Shown here: positions 1 through 6,183 of the stretch, piece after piece
Position numbering within the stretch: position 1 is the first letter of the stretch
How the letters are laid out: every line of letters starts with the position of its first letter
Assembly: GCA_913048145.1 (NCBI GenBank)
Contig: CAJWVP010000103.1
Span: forward strand, 1 to 8,830
Length of the DNA: 8,830 bases
From: an uncultured Rhodospirillaceae bacterium
GTDB taxonomy: Bacteria; Pseudomonadota; Alphaproteobacteria; Rhodospirillales; Casp-alpha2
Direction of reading: 5' to 3'
Translations under genes and position numbers: made by a program
Notes under the pieces: generated by a model
What the model saw: the letters and a program-made list of their open reading frames with translations, nothing else
What the model was told of the DNA's origin: nothing
Databases searched by the model: none

Positions 1-321
1 AGCGTCGCCGGTCATCAGATAGCATTCCATGACCTCCGGCCATTCCCGGATCTGGCGCTCGAAAAGCTCTAGGGCCGGTTCGATTTGTTTCTCCAATGTG
101 ACTTGAATGAAGACACTGACTGGCAGGTTGACCGCTTGCTGGTCTACCAGTGTCGCATAACCCTTGATGATCCCCAATTCTTCAAGCCGGCGCACGCGGC
201 GCAGGCACGGTGATGCCGACAGGCCAACTTTCTCCGCCAACTCCACATTGCGCAGACGGGCGTTTGCTTGGAGCTCCGCGAGGATTTTTGAATCTATCTC
301 ATCTAGTTCTGATTTAAACAT
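1..321 (-). CDS. Lrp/AsnC-family transcriptional regulator (C-terminus cut off by window edge)
   Basis: The first 107 residues are visible and the rest lies beyond base 1. The protein begins MFKSELDEIDSKILAEL, the usual Lrp/AsnC opening helix. A helix-turn-helix follows at about residues 24-46 (LAEKVGLSASPCLRRVRRLE), with the family's S-x-S/P-C-x-R-R-V-x-R-L-E recognition helix intact. The strand GIIKGYATLVD (50-60) then leads into the ligand-binding RAM domain, starting near residue 66. The start ATG at 321-319 is preceded by GAGG (331-328, complementary strand) six bases upstream, which supports this start. Family members bind amino acids or related metabolites and usually control the gene next to them. 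This one is divergent from an E1-type 2-oxoacid dehydrogenase gene 135 bp away, so it is probably that gene's regulator (inference). Family assignment is very secure; the effector is unknown. Confidence 0.95.
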   Translation of the reverse strand, partial: MFKSELDEIDSKILAELQANARLRNVELAEKVGLSASPCLRRVRRLEELGIIKGYATLVDQQAVNLPVSVFIQVTLEKQIEPALELFERQIREWPEVMECYLMTGDA

Positions 322-392
322 TTTATGCCTCAAATAATAAATAATTTTATATTTAATTGCGAAGAATTACGCTTTCAAGACCCGAATCGCAA

Positions 393-420
393 GGAACTGC
401 CATCCTTTTTTAGTTATAAT
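393..420 (+). promoter_or_regulatory. Candidate promoter of the E1-like gene: perfect -10, weak -35
   Basis: TATAAT at 415-420 is a perfect -10 hexamer and lies 37 bases before the chosen start codon at 457. The bases at the -35 distance (about 392-398, AGGAACT) do not resemble TTGACA, and no extended TGn is present. A perfect -10 with no -35 is what an activator-dependent promoter looks like, and an Lrp-type regulator gene diverges immediately upstream. The rest of the 322-456 gap is very AT-rich, with an imperfect dyad at 332-354 beside the regulator's own ribosome-binding site. On the other strand TTGAAA (378-373) is a possible -35 for the regulator, but its -10 is ambiguous. Confidence 0.5.
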
Positions 421-456
421 AAGGTTCGTGACGCCCTTTCTATCAGGAGATTTGCC

Positions 457-2799
457 ATGGCTCCCCGCGATGAACCAGCCATCCCCGAAGCCATCCCCCA
501 TGACGTTGGCGACGGCGCGTTACGCTGTCTGCAGGATCTGGAGAACCGGGTTCGATGGCTGTCCAGCTGGACTATTCACCATGCCAATCACATCCGCGAA
601 CACGTGGACGGTTTGAAGGTTGGAGGCCATCAGGCGTCCTGCGCGTCGGCGGTGACGCTGATGACGGCGCTCTATTTCCATGCGCTGCGGCCGCAGGACC
701 GGGTTGCCGTTAAGCCGCATGCCAGCCCCGTGTTCCATGCCATCCAATACCTGATGGGCCACCAAAGCCGGGAGAACCTGGAAAACTTCCGCGCTAAAGG
801 AGGTGCGCAAAGCTATCCGTCGCGCACCAAGGACGCGGACGACGTGGATTTCTCAACCGGCTCGGTAGGGCTGGGGCCGGCCATGACCGCTTTCTCTTCC
901 ATCGTTCAAGACTACCTGCGCCGCCACCATGATGACCTTCGCCGCGAGGAACCGAGACGGATGATCGCCGTAGTTGGCGACGCCGAGATGGACGAGGGCA
1001 ATATGTACGAGGCCCTGTGGGAGGGCTGGAAGCATGATCTTCGCAATTGCTGGTGGATCATCGACTACAATCGCCAAAGCCTCGACGGGGTGGTCACCGA
1101 TCATCTTTTTCGCCTGATCGACCGCTTGTTCCGAACGACCGGATGGCGGGTCCTGAACCTTAAGTACGGCAAGCGCATGATGGCGGCCTTCAAGCGACCG
1201 GGCGGCAAGGCGCTCAAAAAATGGATCAACGATTGCCCGAACGATCTCTATTCGGCGCTGACCTTTCAAGGCGGCGCGGCCTGGCGCGAGCATTTGATGG
1301 GGGACCTGGCCGACGATTCGGCTGCGGCCGCGCTGATTGGTGAGTGCACGGATGACGATCTGCAGGCGTTAATGACGAATTTGGGCGGTCATTGTCTGGA
1401 GACGGTCCTGGATGCCTTCGCCACGGCCGCTAAGGACGACCGGCCGACCTGCTTCATCGCCTACACGGTAAAGGGGTGGGGTTTGCCATTGCAGGGCCAC
1501 AAGGACAATCATGCCGGCATCATGACCCCCGATCAGATGGCGGGTTATCAGGCCGGGCTAGGTATTGCCGACGGCGACGAGTGGGAGCCGTTCGCCGGCA
1601 TGAAAGAGCGGGCTGAAGCGCTCAGAGCGTTTGTCGATGCCGTGCCGTTCAACCGGCCGCCCGAATCGCGCCAGATGTCGGCGGCTCACATCGACATCCC
1701 GGATACCCTCCCGGTGCCGGATCAGGATACGCTCAGCACTCAGGAAGCCTTCGGGCGCATCATGTACGACCTGGCCGGCTCTCGAACGGACTTAGCCGAT
1801 CGGATCGTTACCACGTCGCCCGACGTCACCCAATCCACCAACCTGGGCGGCTGGGTGAACCGGCGTGGCATCTTCGCCCGCGATGAAAAGGCCGACGTGT
1901 TCCGTGCCGAACAGGTGCCGTCTGCACAGAAATGGGAATTCACCGACGCCGGACAACACCTGGAACTGGGCATCGCGGAGAATAACCTATTCATACTTCT
2001 CGGCGCGCTCGGCCTCAGCCACCATCATTTCGGAAAGCGTTTGTTTCCCGTGGGCACGCTCTATGACCCGTTCATTGCGCGTGGTCTGGATTCCCTTAAC
2101 TATGCCTGTTACCAGGATGCGCGGTTCATGGTCGTGGCCACGCCCTCAGGGATCACGCTGGCGCCGGAGGGCGGCGCCCACCAGTCTGTGTCGACCCCGC
2201 TGATTGGCATTGGTCAGCCGGGCCTGGTCAGCTTCGAGCCGGCCTACGCCGAGGAATTGGCCATCATCATGCGCTGGGGGTTCGATTACATGCAGGCGGA
2301 CGATGGTGGTGCCGTGTACCTGCGCCTGTCGACCCGGCCGCTGACGCAACCCGATTGGACTATGGAGGAAAAATTTAATGGCGGCGTCATCGCCGGCGCC
2401 TATTGGCGGACCCGCCCGGCTAAGGCTGATGCGGGAGGCATTGTCTACATGGGTGCCATAGCGCCGGAGGCCGAAGCCGCGCACGCCACGCTCGCGGGCA
2501 GTGGTGAGGCGCCTGGATTGTTAGCTGTGACATCACCGGATCGATTGTTTGAAGACTGGCGGACACGCGGGCCGAATTCCCACATCGCCAGCCTCCTTGA
2601 GGCCCTGACGCCAGGCGCGCCGCTGGTCACGGTGTTGGACGGCCATCCGGCAACCCTGTCGTGGATGGCGGGGGTGCATGGGCATCGCAACCGACCCTTG
2701 GGCGTCGACCGGTTTGGCCAATGCGGGGACTTGCTCAGTCTTCATAATGAGTACGGATTGGATGCGGATAGCATTTGTGCTGCCTTCCGAGAGGCCTAA
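457..2799 (+). CDS. AceE-type 2-oxoacid (pyruvate/2-oxobutyrate) dehydrogenase E1, thiamine-diphosphate dependent
   Basis: This 780-residue protein aligns by eye along its length with homodimeric pyruvate dehydrogenase E1 (E. coli AceE). Visible anchors are GGH with H58 and KPHASP with H88 (AceE H106 and H142), and the ThDP/Mg motif GDAEMDEGN...DYNRQSLDG with D175, E177 and N205. Further anchors are the inner-loop segment GWGLPLQGHKDNH (340-352), the catalytic glutamate E508 in ELGIAENN (AceE E571), and H575 in EGGAHQS near AceE H640. It should decarboxylate a 2-oxoacid in the cytoplasm and pass the acyl group to an E2 lipoyl domain. I start at ATG 457 because AGGAG (445-449) lies seven bases upstream; an upstream in-frame ATG at 325 would cross the promoter. 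From this start the protein is about 50 residues shorter before GGH than AceE, so the N-terminal E2-docking segment seems absent. No E2/E3 gene is nearby. The divergent Lrp-type gene suggests an mdeB-like role on 2-oxobutyrate, but the substrate is unproven. Confidence 0.85.
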   Translation: MAPRDEPAIPEAIPHDVGDGALRCLQDLENRVRWLSSWTIHHANHIREHVDGLKVGGHQASCASAVTLMTALYFHALRPQDRVAVKPHASPVFHAIQYLMGHQSRENLENFRAKGGAQSYPSRTKDADDVDFSTGSVGLGPAMTAFSSIVQDYLRRHHDDLRREEPRRMIAVVGDAEMDEGNMYEALWEGWKHDLRNCWWIIDYNRQSLDGVVTDHLFRLIDRLFRTTGWRVLNLKYGKRMMAAFKRPGGKALKKWINDCPNDLYSALTFQGGAAWREHLMGDLADDSAAAALIGECTDDDLQALMTNLGGHCLETVLDAFATAAKDDRPTCFIAYTVKGWGLPLQGHKDNHAGIMTPDQMAGYQAGLGIADGDEWEPFAGMKERAEALRAFVDAVPFNRPPESRQMSAAHIDIPDTLPVPDQDTLSTQEAFGRIMYDLAGSRTDLADRIVTTSPDVTQSTNLGGWVNRRGIFARDEKADVFRAEQVPSAQKWEFTDAGQHLELGIAENNLFILLGALGLSHHHFGKRLFPVGTLYDPFIARGLDSLNYACYQDARFMVVATPSGITLAPEGGAHQSVSTPLIGIGQPGLVSFEPAYAEELAIIMRWGFDYMQADDGGAVYLRLSTRPLTQPDWTMEEKFNGGVIAGAYWRTRPAKADAGGIVYMGAIAPEAEAAHATLAGSGEAPGLLAVTSPDRLFEDWRTRGPNSHIASLLEALTPGAPLVTVLDGHPATLSWMAGVHGHRNRPLGVDRFGQCGDLLSLHNEYGLDADSICAAFREA

Positions 2800-2918
2800 A
2801 CGGGTGGACATATGGCGGGGAAACGACGAGAGAAGATCAGTTTAGAAGCTGAAATAATAGTATTCCAAGGTCTGGTCGCTTCGAAATTCCATATTTTGGC
2901 AGATGCATTGAATTTTGA

Positions 2919-2949
2919 TCCCGGGGCAGCTGAACCGGGGCTAGTTTTT
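2919..2949 (+). terminator. Possible weak intrinsic terminator downstream of the E1-like gene
   Basis: CCCGG (2920-2924) pairs with CCGGG (2935-2939) around a ten-base loop, with one extra T-G wobble pair at the base. After CTAG comes a run of five T (2945-2949). The stem is short and the T-run is offset by four bases, so termination would be inefficient at best. It lies 120 bp after the E1 stop codon and before the TRAP promoter, which is the right place for a terminator. Confidence 0.3.
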
Positions 2950-3002
2950 GGCGAGCATGACGCGTCGGAATCCTCCCCGTCGGCCCGTTTAATTAATAGC
3001 AA

Positions 3003-3031
3003 TTGACTAGCTTCACTGATTATCCTCTAGT
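3003..3031 (+). promoter_or_regulatory. Candidate sigma-70 promoter of the TRAP transporter operon
   Basis: TTGACT (3003-3008, five of six matches to TTGACA) is followed after exactly 17 bases by TCTAGT (3026-3031, four of six matches to TATAAT). AT-rich sequence (TTTAATTAATA, about 2988-2998) precedes the -35 like an UP element. Transcription would start near 3038, giving a leader of roughly 115 bases. A perfect palindrome overlaps the -10 end and the start point, so the promoter is probably repressible. Confidence 0.55.
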
Positions 3032-3047
3032 TCCCCAAGTTGGGGAA
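3031..3047. promoter_or_regulatory. Perfect 17-bp palindrome, candidate repressor operator
   Basis: TTCCCCAA (3031-3038), a central G (3039) and TTGGGGAA (3040-3047) form a perfect inverted repeat with 8-bp arms. The symmetry stops exactly at its ends. It begins at the last base of the candidate -10 and covers the predicted start point, the classic position for a repressor. I do not recognise the motif as belonging to a particular regulator family, and no regulator gene lies beside the TRAP genes. As RNA the element could also fold into a hairpin, but the one-base loop makes a DNA site more likely. Confidence 0.6.
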
Positions 3048-3154
3048 TGATAGACGCGAGTTGAGAATTTTTCGCGCCGAGCATGGGTGTACGAAATCGT
3101 CGTTCCTCGCGGTTAATAAAAGGCGAAAAATGTCGCCAAATGGGGAGAAGCGTC

Positions 3155-4231
3155 ATGTTGAAACATGTGTTATACGGATTTACTGTAGCGGCCGTCCTTG
3201 CGTTGGCGCCGGCCGGAATAAAAGACGCCTCGGCGGAAACCTACAACCTTCGTTATTCGGATATTGGACCGCCGCGCGGACCGCGTGCTGCCGCTTTGAA
3301 GTGGTGGGCGTCGGAGCTTGATAAGCGCTCCGGTGGTCAGCTGAAGGTCAAATTTTTCTGGAGCCAATCTCTAGTCAAGGGCAAGGCGACCTTAAAGGCC
3401 GTGGGTTCCGGTCTCGCGGACATGGGGACGATCATGGGCCTATATACGCCAGCCGATCTGCCCATCTGGAACTATTCGAACACGCCGTTTCTAATCGGCG
3501 ATGCGTGGGTGGGCATGCGCACCTGGCACGAAATGCGCCAGAAGCTGCCGGAACTGCGCAACGAAACCCAGAAGAAGAACGTCAAGATCCTATTCAACAA
3601 TACCACGGGTCCGGTGCAGATCCTTGGCGTGAATGAGCCGATCACCTCCGTGGCGGACTTCAAGGGCAAGAAGATTCGCGCCTCAGGCGGTTTCACGCAT
3701 CTGTTCAAGGACCTGGGCGCCGTGCCCGTGAAGATTGGGTTTGGCGAACTGTACGCGGCCATGGATCGTGGAACGGTGGATGCGACCATCAACTACACGC
3801 CCTTCGTGAAATCCTACAAACACTACGAAGTGGCCAAGCACGTGACCATAGCCGACATGGGCCAGATTCTTGGTTACGGGGGCGGCATCAACTTAAAGCT
3901 CTTCAATAAGATGTCGAAGAAGCTGCAGGACGTACTGGTTAAGGCCTCCGATGAATTCCACGATGTGTACGCCAAGAACTACATCACCGGTTCCGACCAG
4001 GCCAAGAAAGACATGATAGCCGGTATAGACGGTAAAAAGGTGCAGTTCCATACGTTGTCCGCCAAAGAGCGGGGAAAGTGGGCCGCCGCCGCTGGCCGAT
4101 TCACCACCGAGTGGCTGGCTAAGATGGAGAGCAAGGGTGTGGACGCTGCGAAGATCATCGGCACCTTCACGGAAACGCGTCGCAAGTACCAGAACGAGCT
4201 TAAGACCAAGGGCTATCCCTGGGCTCGCTGA
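3155..4231 (+). CDS. dctP: TRAP transporter periplasmic substrate-binding protein, DctP family
   Basis: This 358-residue protein captures a solute, normally an organic anion, in the periplasm and hands it to the DctQ-DctM membrane complex. A Sec signal peptide is clear: LKHVLYG, then a hydrophobic core (FTVAAVLALAPAG) and an ASA cleavage site after residue 27. The mature part has the DctP fold signatures, including YNLRYSDIGPPRGP, the VADFKGKKIRASGG segment, and DATINYTPFVKSYKHYEVAKH. R175 is the expected ligand-carboxylate arginine, and N213 lies in the second-domain ligand region. I chose ATG 3155 because GGGGAG (3142-3147) is seven bases upstream and it opens the signal peptide; in-frame ATGs at 3083 and 3140 would add a charged extension. 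It is first in a three-gene operon, with a palindromic operator candidate upstream and a strong hairpin downstream. The symbol is family-level: the substrate cannot be deduced. Confidence 0.92.
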   Translation: MLKHVLYGFTVAAVLALAPAGIKDASAETYNLRYSDIGPPRGPRAAALKWWASELDKRSGGQLKVKFFWSQSLVKGKATLKAVGSGLADMGTIMGLYTPADLPIWNYSNTPFLIGDAWVGMRTWHEMRQKLPELRNETQKKNVKILFNNTTGPVQILGVNEPITSVADFKGKKIRASGGFTHLFKDLGAVPVKIGFGELYAAMDRGTVDATINYTPFVKSYKHYEVAKHVTIADMGQILGYGGGINLKLFNKMSKKLQDVLVKASDEFHDVYAKNYITGSDQAKKDMIAGIDGKKVQFHTLSAKERGKWAAAAGRFTTEWLAKMESKGVDAAKIIGTFTETRRKYQNELKTKGYPWAR

Positions 4232-4255
4232 CATCGGACGTGACCATCAGAGGAT

Positions 4256-4279
4256 GGGGCCCCGCCGTTGCGGGGCCCC
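4256..4279 (+). promoter_or_regulatory. Perfect 10-bp-stem RNA hairpin between dctP and dctQ
   Basis: GGGGCCCCGC (4256-4265) and GCGGGGCCCC (4270-4279) pair perfectly around the four-base loop CGTT. No T-run follows, so it is not a classical intrinsic terminator. It ends ten bases before the dctQ start codon, and the only Shine-Dalgarno-like bases (AGAGGA, 4249-4254) lie on its 5' side. Likely roles are protecting the 3' end of the binding-protein message, lowering read-through or translation of the membrane subunits, or holding the ribosome-binding site near the start codon. Periplasmic binding proteins are usually needed in excess over their membrane partners, and such intergenic structures are a known way of achieving this. 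Confidence 0.8.
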
Positions 4280-4289
4280 GGCTTCAATC

Positions 4290-4823
4290 ATGAATATTCT
4301 CGATTGGCTCGATCGCGTGTTCGTAACCGCCGCCATGGGTATCCTGGTGGTGATGATGTGCCTGACGACTATTTCCGTATTTGGCCGCTACTTTTTTGGC
4401 GCGCCCATCCCCGATGACCTGATCCTCAGCGAGCACCTGATGGTGTTCCTGGTCTTTCTGCCGCTGGGCGCCGTGCAGGCTGCCCGCCAGCACGTGTTCG
4501 TCACCATTTTCACGGATTGGATGTCGAATGAGACTAAGGTGGTCATGGAGACCATCGGCGTAATGGTTGGCTTCTTCATCTTCCTGATCATCACTTGCGC
4601 CGTGTACACGGATTTCCAGCAGTCCTGGGAGGTTGGCGCCTATTCGGAAGGTCAACTCGAGGTGCCCGAGTCCCCCGCCCGCTTTGCCATTTTCGTCGGG
4701 TTGTTGCTTCTGACCGCGCGGCTTTTGATTGACGCTGTCATTGGCGCCCATGGTTTGATCAAGGGTAACTCCGTCGCCGCCACCAAGTCCGAAGAGGCGC
4801 GTATCATAGACGCGGAACTCTGA
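4290..4823 (+). CDS. dctQ: TRAP transporter small membrane subunit, DctQ family
   Basis: This 177-residue inner-membrane protein has four predicted membrane segments, at about residues 12-32, 47-64, 88-108 and 131-151. That is the usual size and topology of DctQ. Family marks are the FGRYFFGAPIP turn after segment 1, E48 at the head of segment 2 (LILSEHLMVFLVFLPLGAV), and the PESPARFAIFVGLLL entry to segment 4. DctQ associates with DctM to form the sodium-coupled uptake unit. The start is not settled. ATG 4290 has no adjacent ribosome-binding site because a 24-base hairpin ends ten bases before it. An in-frame ATG at 4254 would add 12 residues (MGPRRCGAPASI) encoded by the hairpin, but its AGG is directly adjacent, with no spacing. 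I prefer 4290 because MNILDWLDRVF is the usual kind of DctQ opening. The dctM gene follows after 16 bases. Confidence 0.9.
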   Translation: MNILDWLDRVFVTAAMGILVVMMCLTTISVFGRYFFGAPIPDDLILSEHLMVFLVFLPLGAVQAARQHVFVTIFTDWMSNETKVVMETIGVMVGFFIFLIITCAVYTDFQQSWEVGAYSEGQLEVPESPARFAIFVGLLLLTARLLIDAVIGAHGLIKGNSVAATKSEEARIIDAEL

Positions 4824-4839
4824 GCCCCAAGGAGCCGGC

Positions 4840-6183
4840 ATGAATCCTGAAACTCTCGGCCTTCTGGGTCTCGTTACCATGCTGGTGCTTGTGGCCATCC
4901 GCATCCCCATCGCCTTCTGCATGGCCCTCGTAGGTTTCTTCGGCATGATCTTCGCTATCGGTTGGCCGGAGGGCAGCGAGTTTGATTTTGATCGCGGGTT
5001 CGAGGCTGCCTGGAGCTACGCGGCCTTCGAGCCCTATTCCTTCATCGCCAGCTTCCCTATCGTTGCGATCCCGCTGTTCTTGCTGATGGGCTACGTGTCC
5101 TTTCAAGCTGGGTTCACACGCGACCTCTACTTCACCGCGCGCATGTGGCTGTCCCGGCTCTACGGCGGGTTGGCCATGGCGTCCGTCGCAGGCTGCGCCA
5201 TGTTCGCCGCGGTCAGCGGCTCCAGCCTCGCCACCGCCGCCGCCATGGGAAAATTGGCGGTGCCGGAGATGCTCCGTTACAACTACGATAAGGGTTTGGC
5301 TTCGGGCGTAGTCGCTGCCAGCGGCACGCTGGGCTCCCTAATTCCGCCCAGCATTCTGATGATTCTTTATGGCCTGTTCACGGAGGAATCCGTCGGGCAA
5401 TTGCTCATAGCGGGCCTCATTCCTGGCGTCCTGTCGGCATTCATTTACATGGCCATGGTCTGGATTCGAGCGAAGCTGAGCCCCGAACTGGCGCCGCCGG
5501 CGGAATCGGTGACCTGGCGCGAACGGTTCCTCTCCCTGAAGGGGACCTGGTCAATCATCGTCCTGTTCATCATTGTCATGGGCGGTATCTATGTGGGCAT
5601 CGTGACGCCCACCGAGGCCGCCGCCGTCGGCGCGGCCGGCGCATGTTTGCTGGGCTTCCTAACCAAGCGACTGGATACAGAAAAATTCAAGCTGGCCCTG
5701 ACCGAAACGGTCATGACCACGTCAGGCATCTTCGCCCTGGTCCTGGGGGCTAAACTGTTCGTCGGCTTCATTGCACTCACCGGCGTCGCCGGCGCGTTGA
5801 CCGAGTGGGCCACCTCCCTGGACGTGGCGCCGGTCTGGATCCTGGTGTCGCTGTCGACCATTTACATCATACTCGGCACCTTTATGGATCCCATCGGCAT
5901 GATGCTGCTGACGTTGCCGGTGGTGACGCCGGTGATTTCGGCACTCGGTTATGATCTGGTCTGGTTCGGGGTGATTATGGTGAAGTTCCTGGAGATCGGC
6001 CTGATCACGCCACCGGTCGGCCTGAACGTATACATCCTGAAGGGCGTGGTGGGCGATTCCATCCCGCTGGAAACTATCTTTAAGGGCATCCTGTGGTTCC
6101 TGGCCATGGACATCTTAACCTTGGCGATACTGATCGCCTGGCCGGAGATCAGTTTGTGGCTGCCGTCGATGATCCTTCGGTGA
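4840..6183 (+). CDS. dctM: TRAP transporter large permease subunit, DctM family
   Basis: At 447 residues this is the usual length for DctM, the sodium-driven transport channel. It is hydrophobic throughout, with about a dozen membrane segments. The family hallmark spans residues 124-196: AVSGSSLATAAAMGKLAVPE, then SGVVAASGTLGSLIPPSI, then the EESVGQLLIAGLIPG turn. A second conserved block near the C-terminus reads FMDPIGMMLLTLPVVTP, then IGLITPPVGLNVYILKGV. The start at 4840 is firm, with AAGGAG (4829-4834) five bases upstream, a much better site than that of the preceding dctQ. The last 35 bases overlap the 3' end of rimO on the other strand, leaving no room for a dedicated terminator. With the two preceding genes it makes a complete tripartite transporter. 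Confidence 0.95.
   Translation: MNPETLGLLGLVTMLVLVAIRIPIAFCMALVGFFGMIFAIGWPEGSEFDFDRGFEAAWSYAAFEPYSFIASFPIVAIPLFLLMGYVSFQAGFTRDLYFTARMWLSRLYGGLAMASVAGCAMFAAVSGSSLATAAAMGKLAVPEMLRYNYDKGLASGVVAASGTLGSLIPPSILMILYGLFTEESVGQLLIAGLIPGVLSAFIYMAMVWIRAKLSPELAPPAESVTWRERFLSLKGTWSIIVLFIIVMGGIYVGIVTPTEAAAVGAAGACLLGFLTKRLDTEKFKLALTETVMTTSGIFALVLGAKLFVGFIALTGVAGALTEWATSLDVAPVWILVSLSTIYIILGTFMDPIGMMLLTLPVVTPVISALGYDLVWFGVIMVKFLEIGLITPPVGLNVYILKGVVGDSIPLETIFKGILWFLAMDILTLAILIAWPEISLWLPSMILR

Larger units (their letters stand above)
2800..3154. other. 355-bp intergenic region between the E1-like gene and the TRAP operon
   Basis: I see no convincing gene here. The stretch holds a possible weak terminator (2919-2949), then AT-rich DNA (2985-3003), a promoter (3003-3031) and a perfect 17-bp palindrome (3031-3047). 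A leader of roughly 115 bases runs to the start of the binding-protein gene. Within the leader GGCGA (3122-3126) and TCGCC (3133-3137) can form a 5-bp stem with a six-base loop, ending just before the ribosome-binding site. An open frame of 64 codons at 2812-3006 has no ribosome-binding site and no recognisable product, so I treat it as chance. Confidence 0.7.

Noticed and set aside
325..456. 44-codon N-terminal extension of the E1-like gene from ATG 325
   Set aside because: It would bring the pre-GGH length close to AceE (about 102 against 106), but the extension does not resemble the AceE N-terminus. It has AT-rich non-coding composition, contains the TATAAT box, and its ATG sits between the divergent gene's start codon and its ribosome-binding site. 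ATG 457 has a proper AGGAG.
853..1293. 146-codon open frame antisense to the E1-like gene
   Set aside because: It is a shadow of GC-rich coding sequence opposite the ThDP-binding motif, with no own start signals.
2919..2940. Repeated CCGGGG (2921-2926, 2935-2940) as a direct repeat
   Set aside because: Six bases twice is within chance expectation; the only sensible reading is the weak terminator stem already listed.
2812..3006. 64-codon open frame after the E1-like gene
   Set aside because: It has no ribosome-binding site and no recognisable family, its composition shifts within the frame, and it runs through the terminator and promoter candidates.
3083..3154. Upstream in-frame starts for dctP (ATG 3083 and 3140)
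   Set aside because: They add a charged stretch before an already complete Sec signal peptide, and the Shine-Dalgarno sequence is correctly spaced only for 3155.
4284..4946. 220-codon open frame antisense to dctQ and the start of dctM
   Set aside because: It is low-complexity and rich in His, Asp and Gln, mirroring the membrane-protein codons opposite. It has no family resemblance and lies opposite two certain genes.
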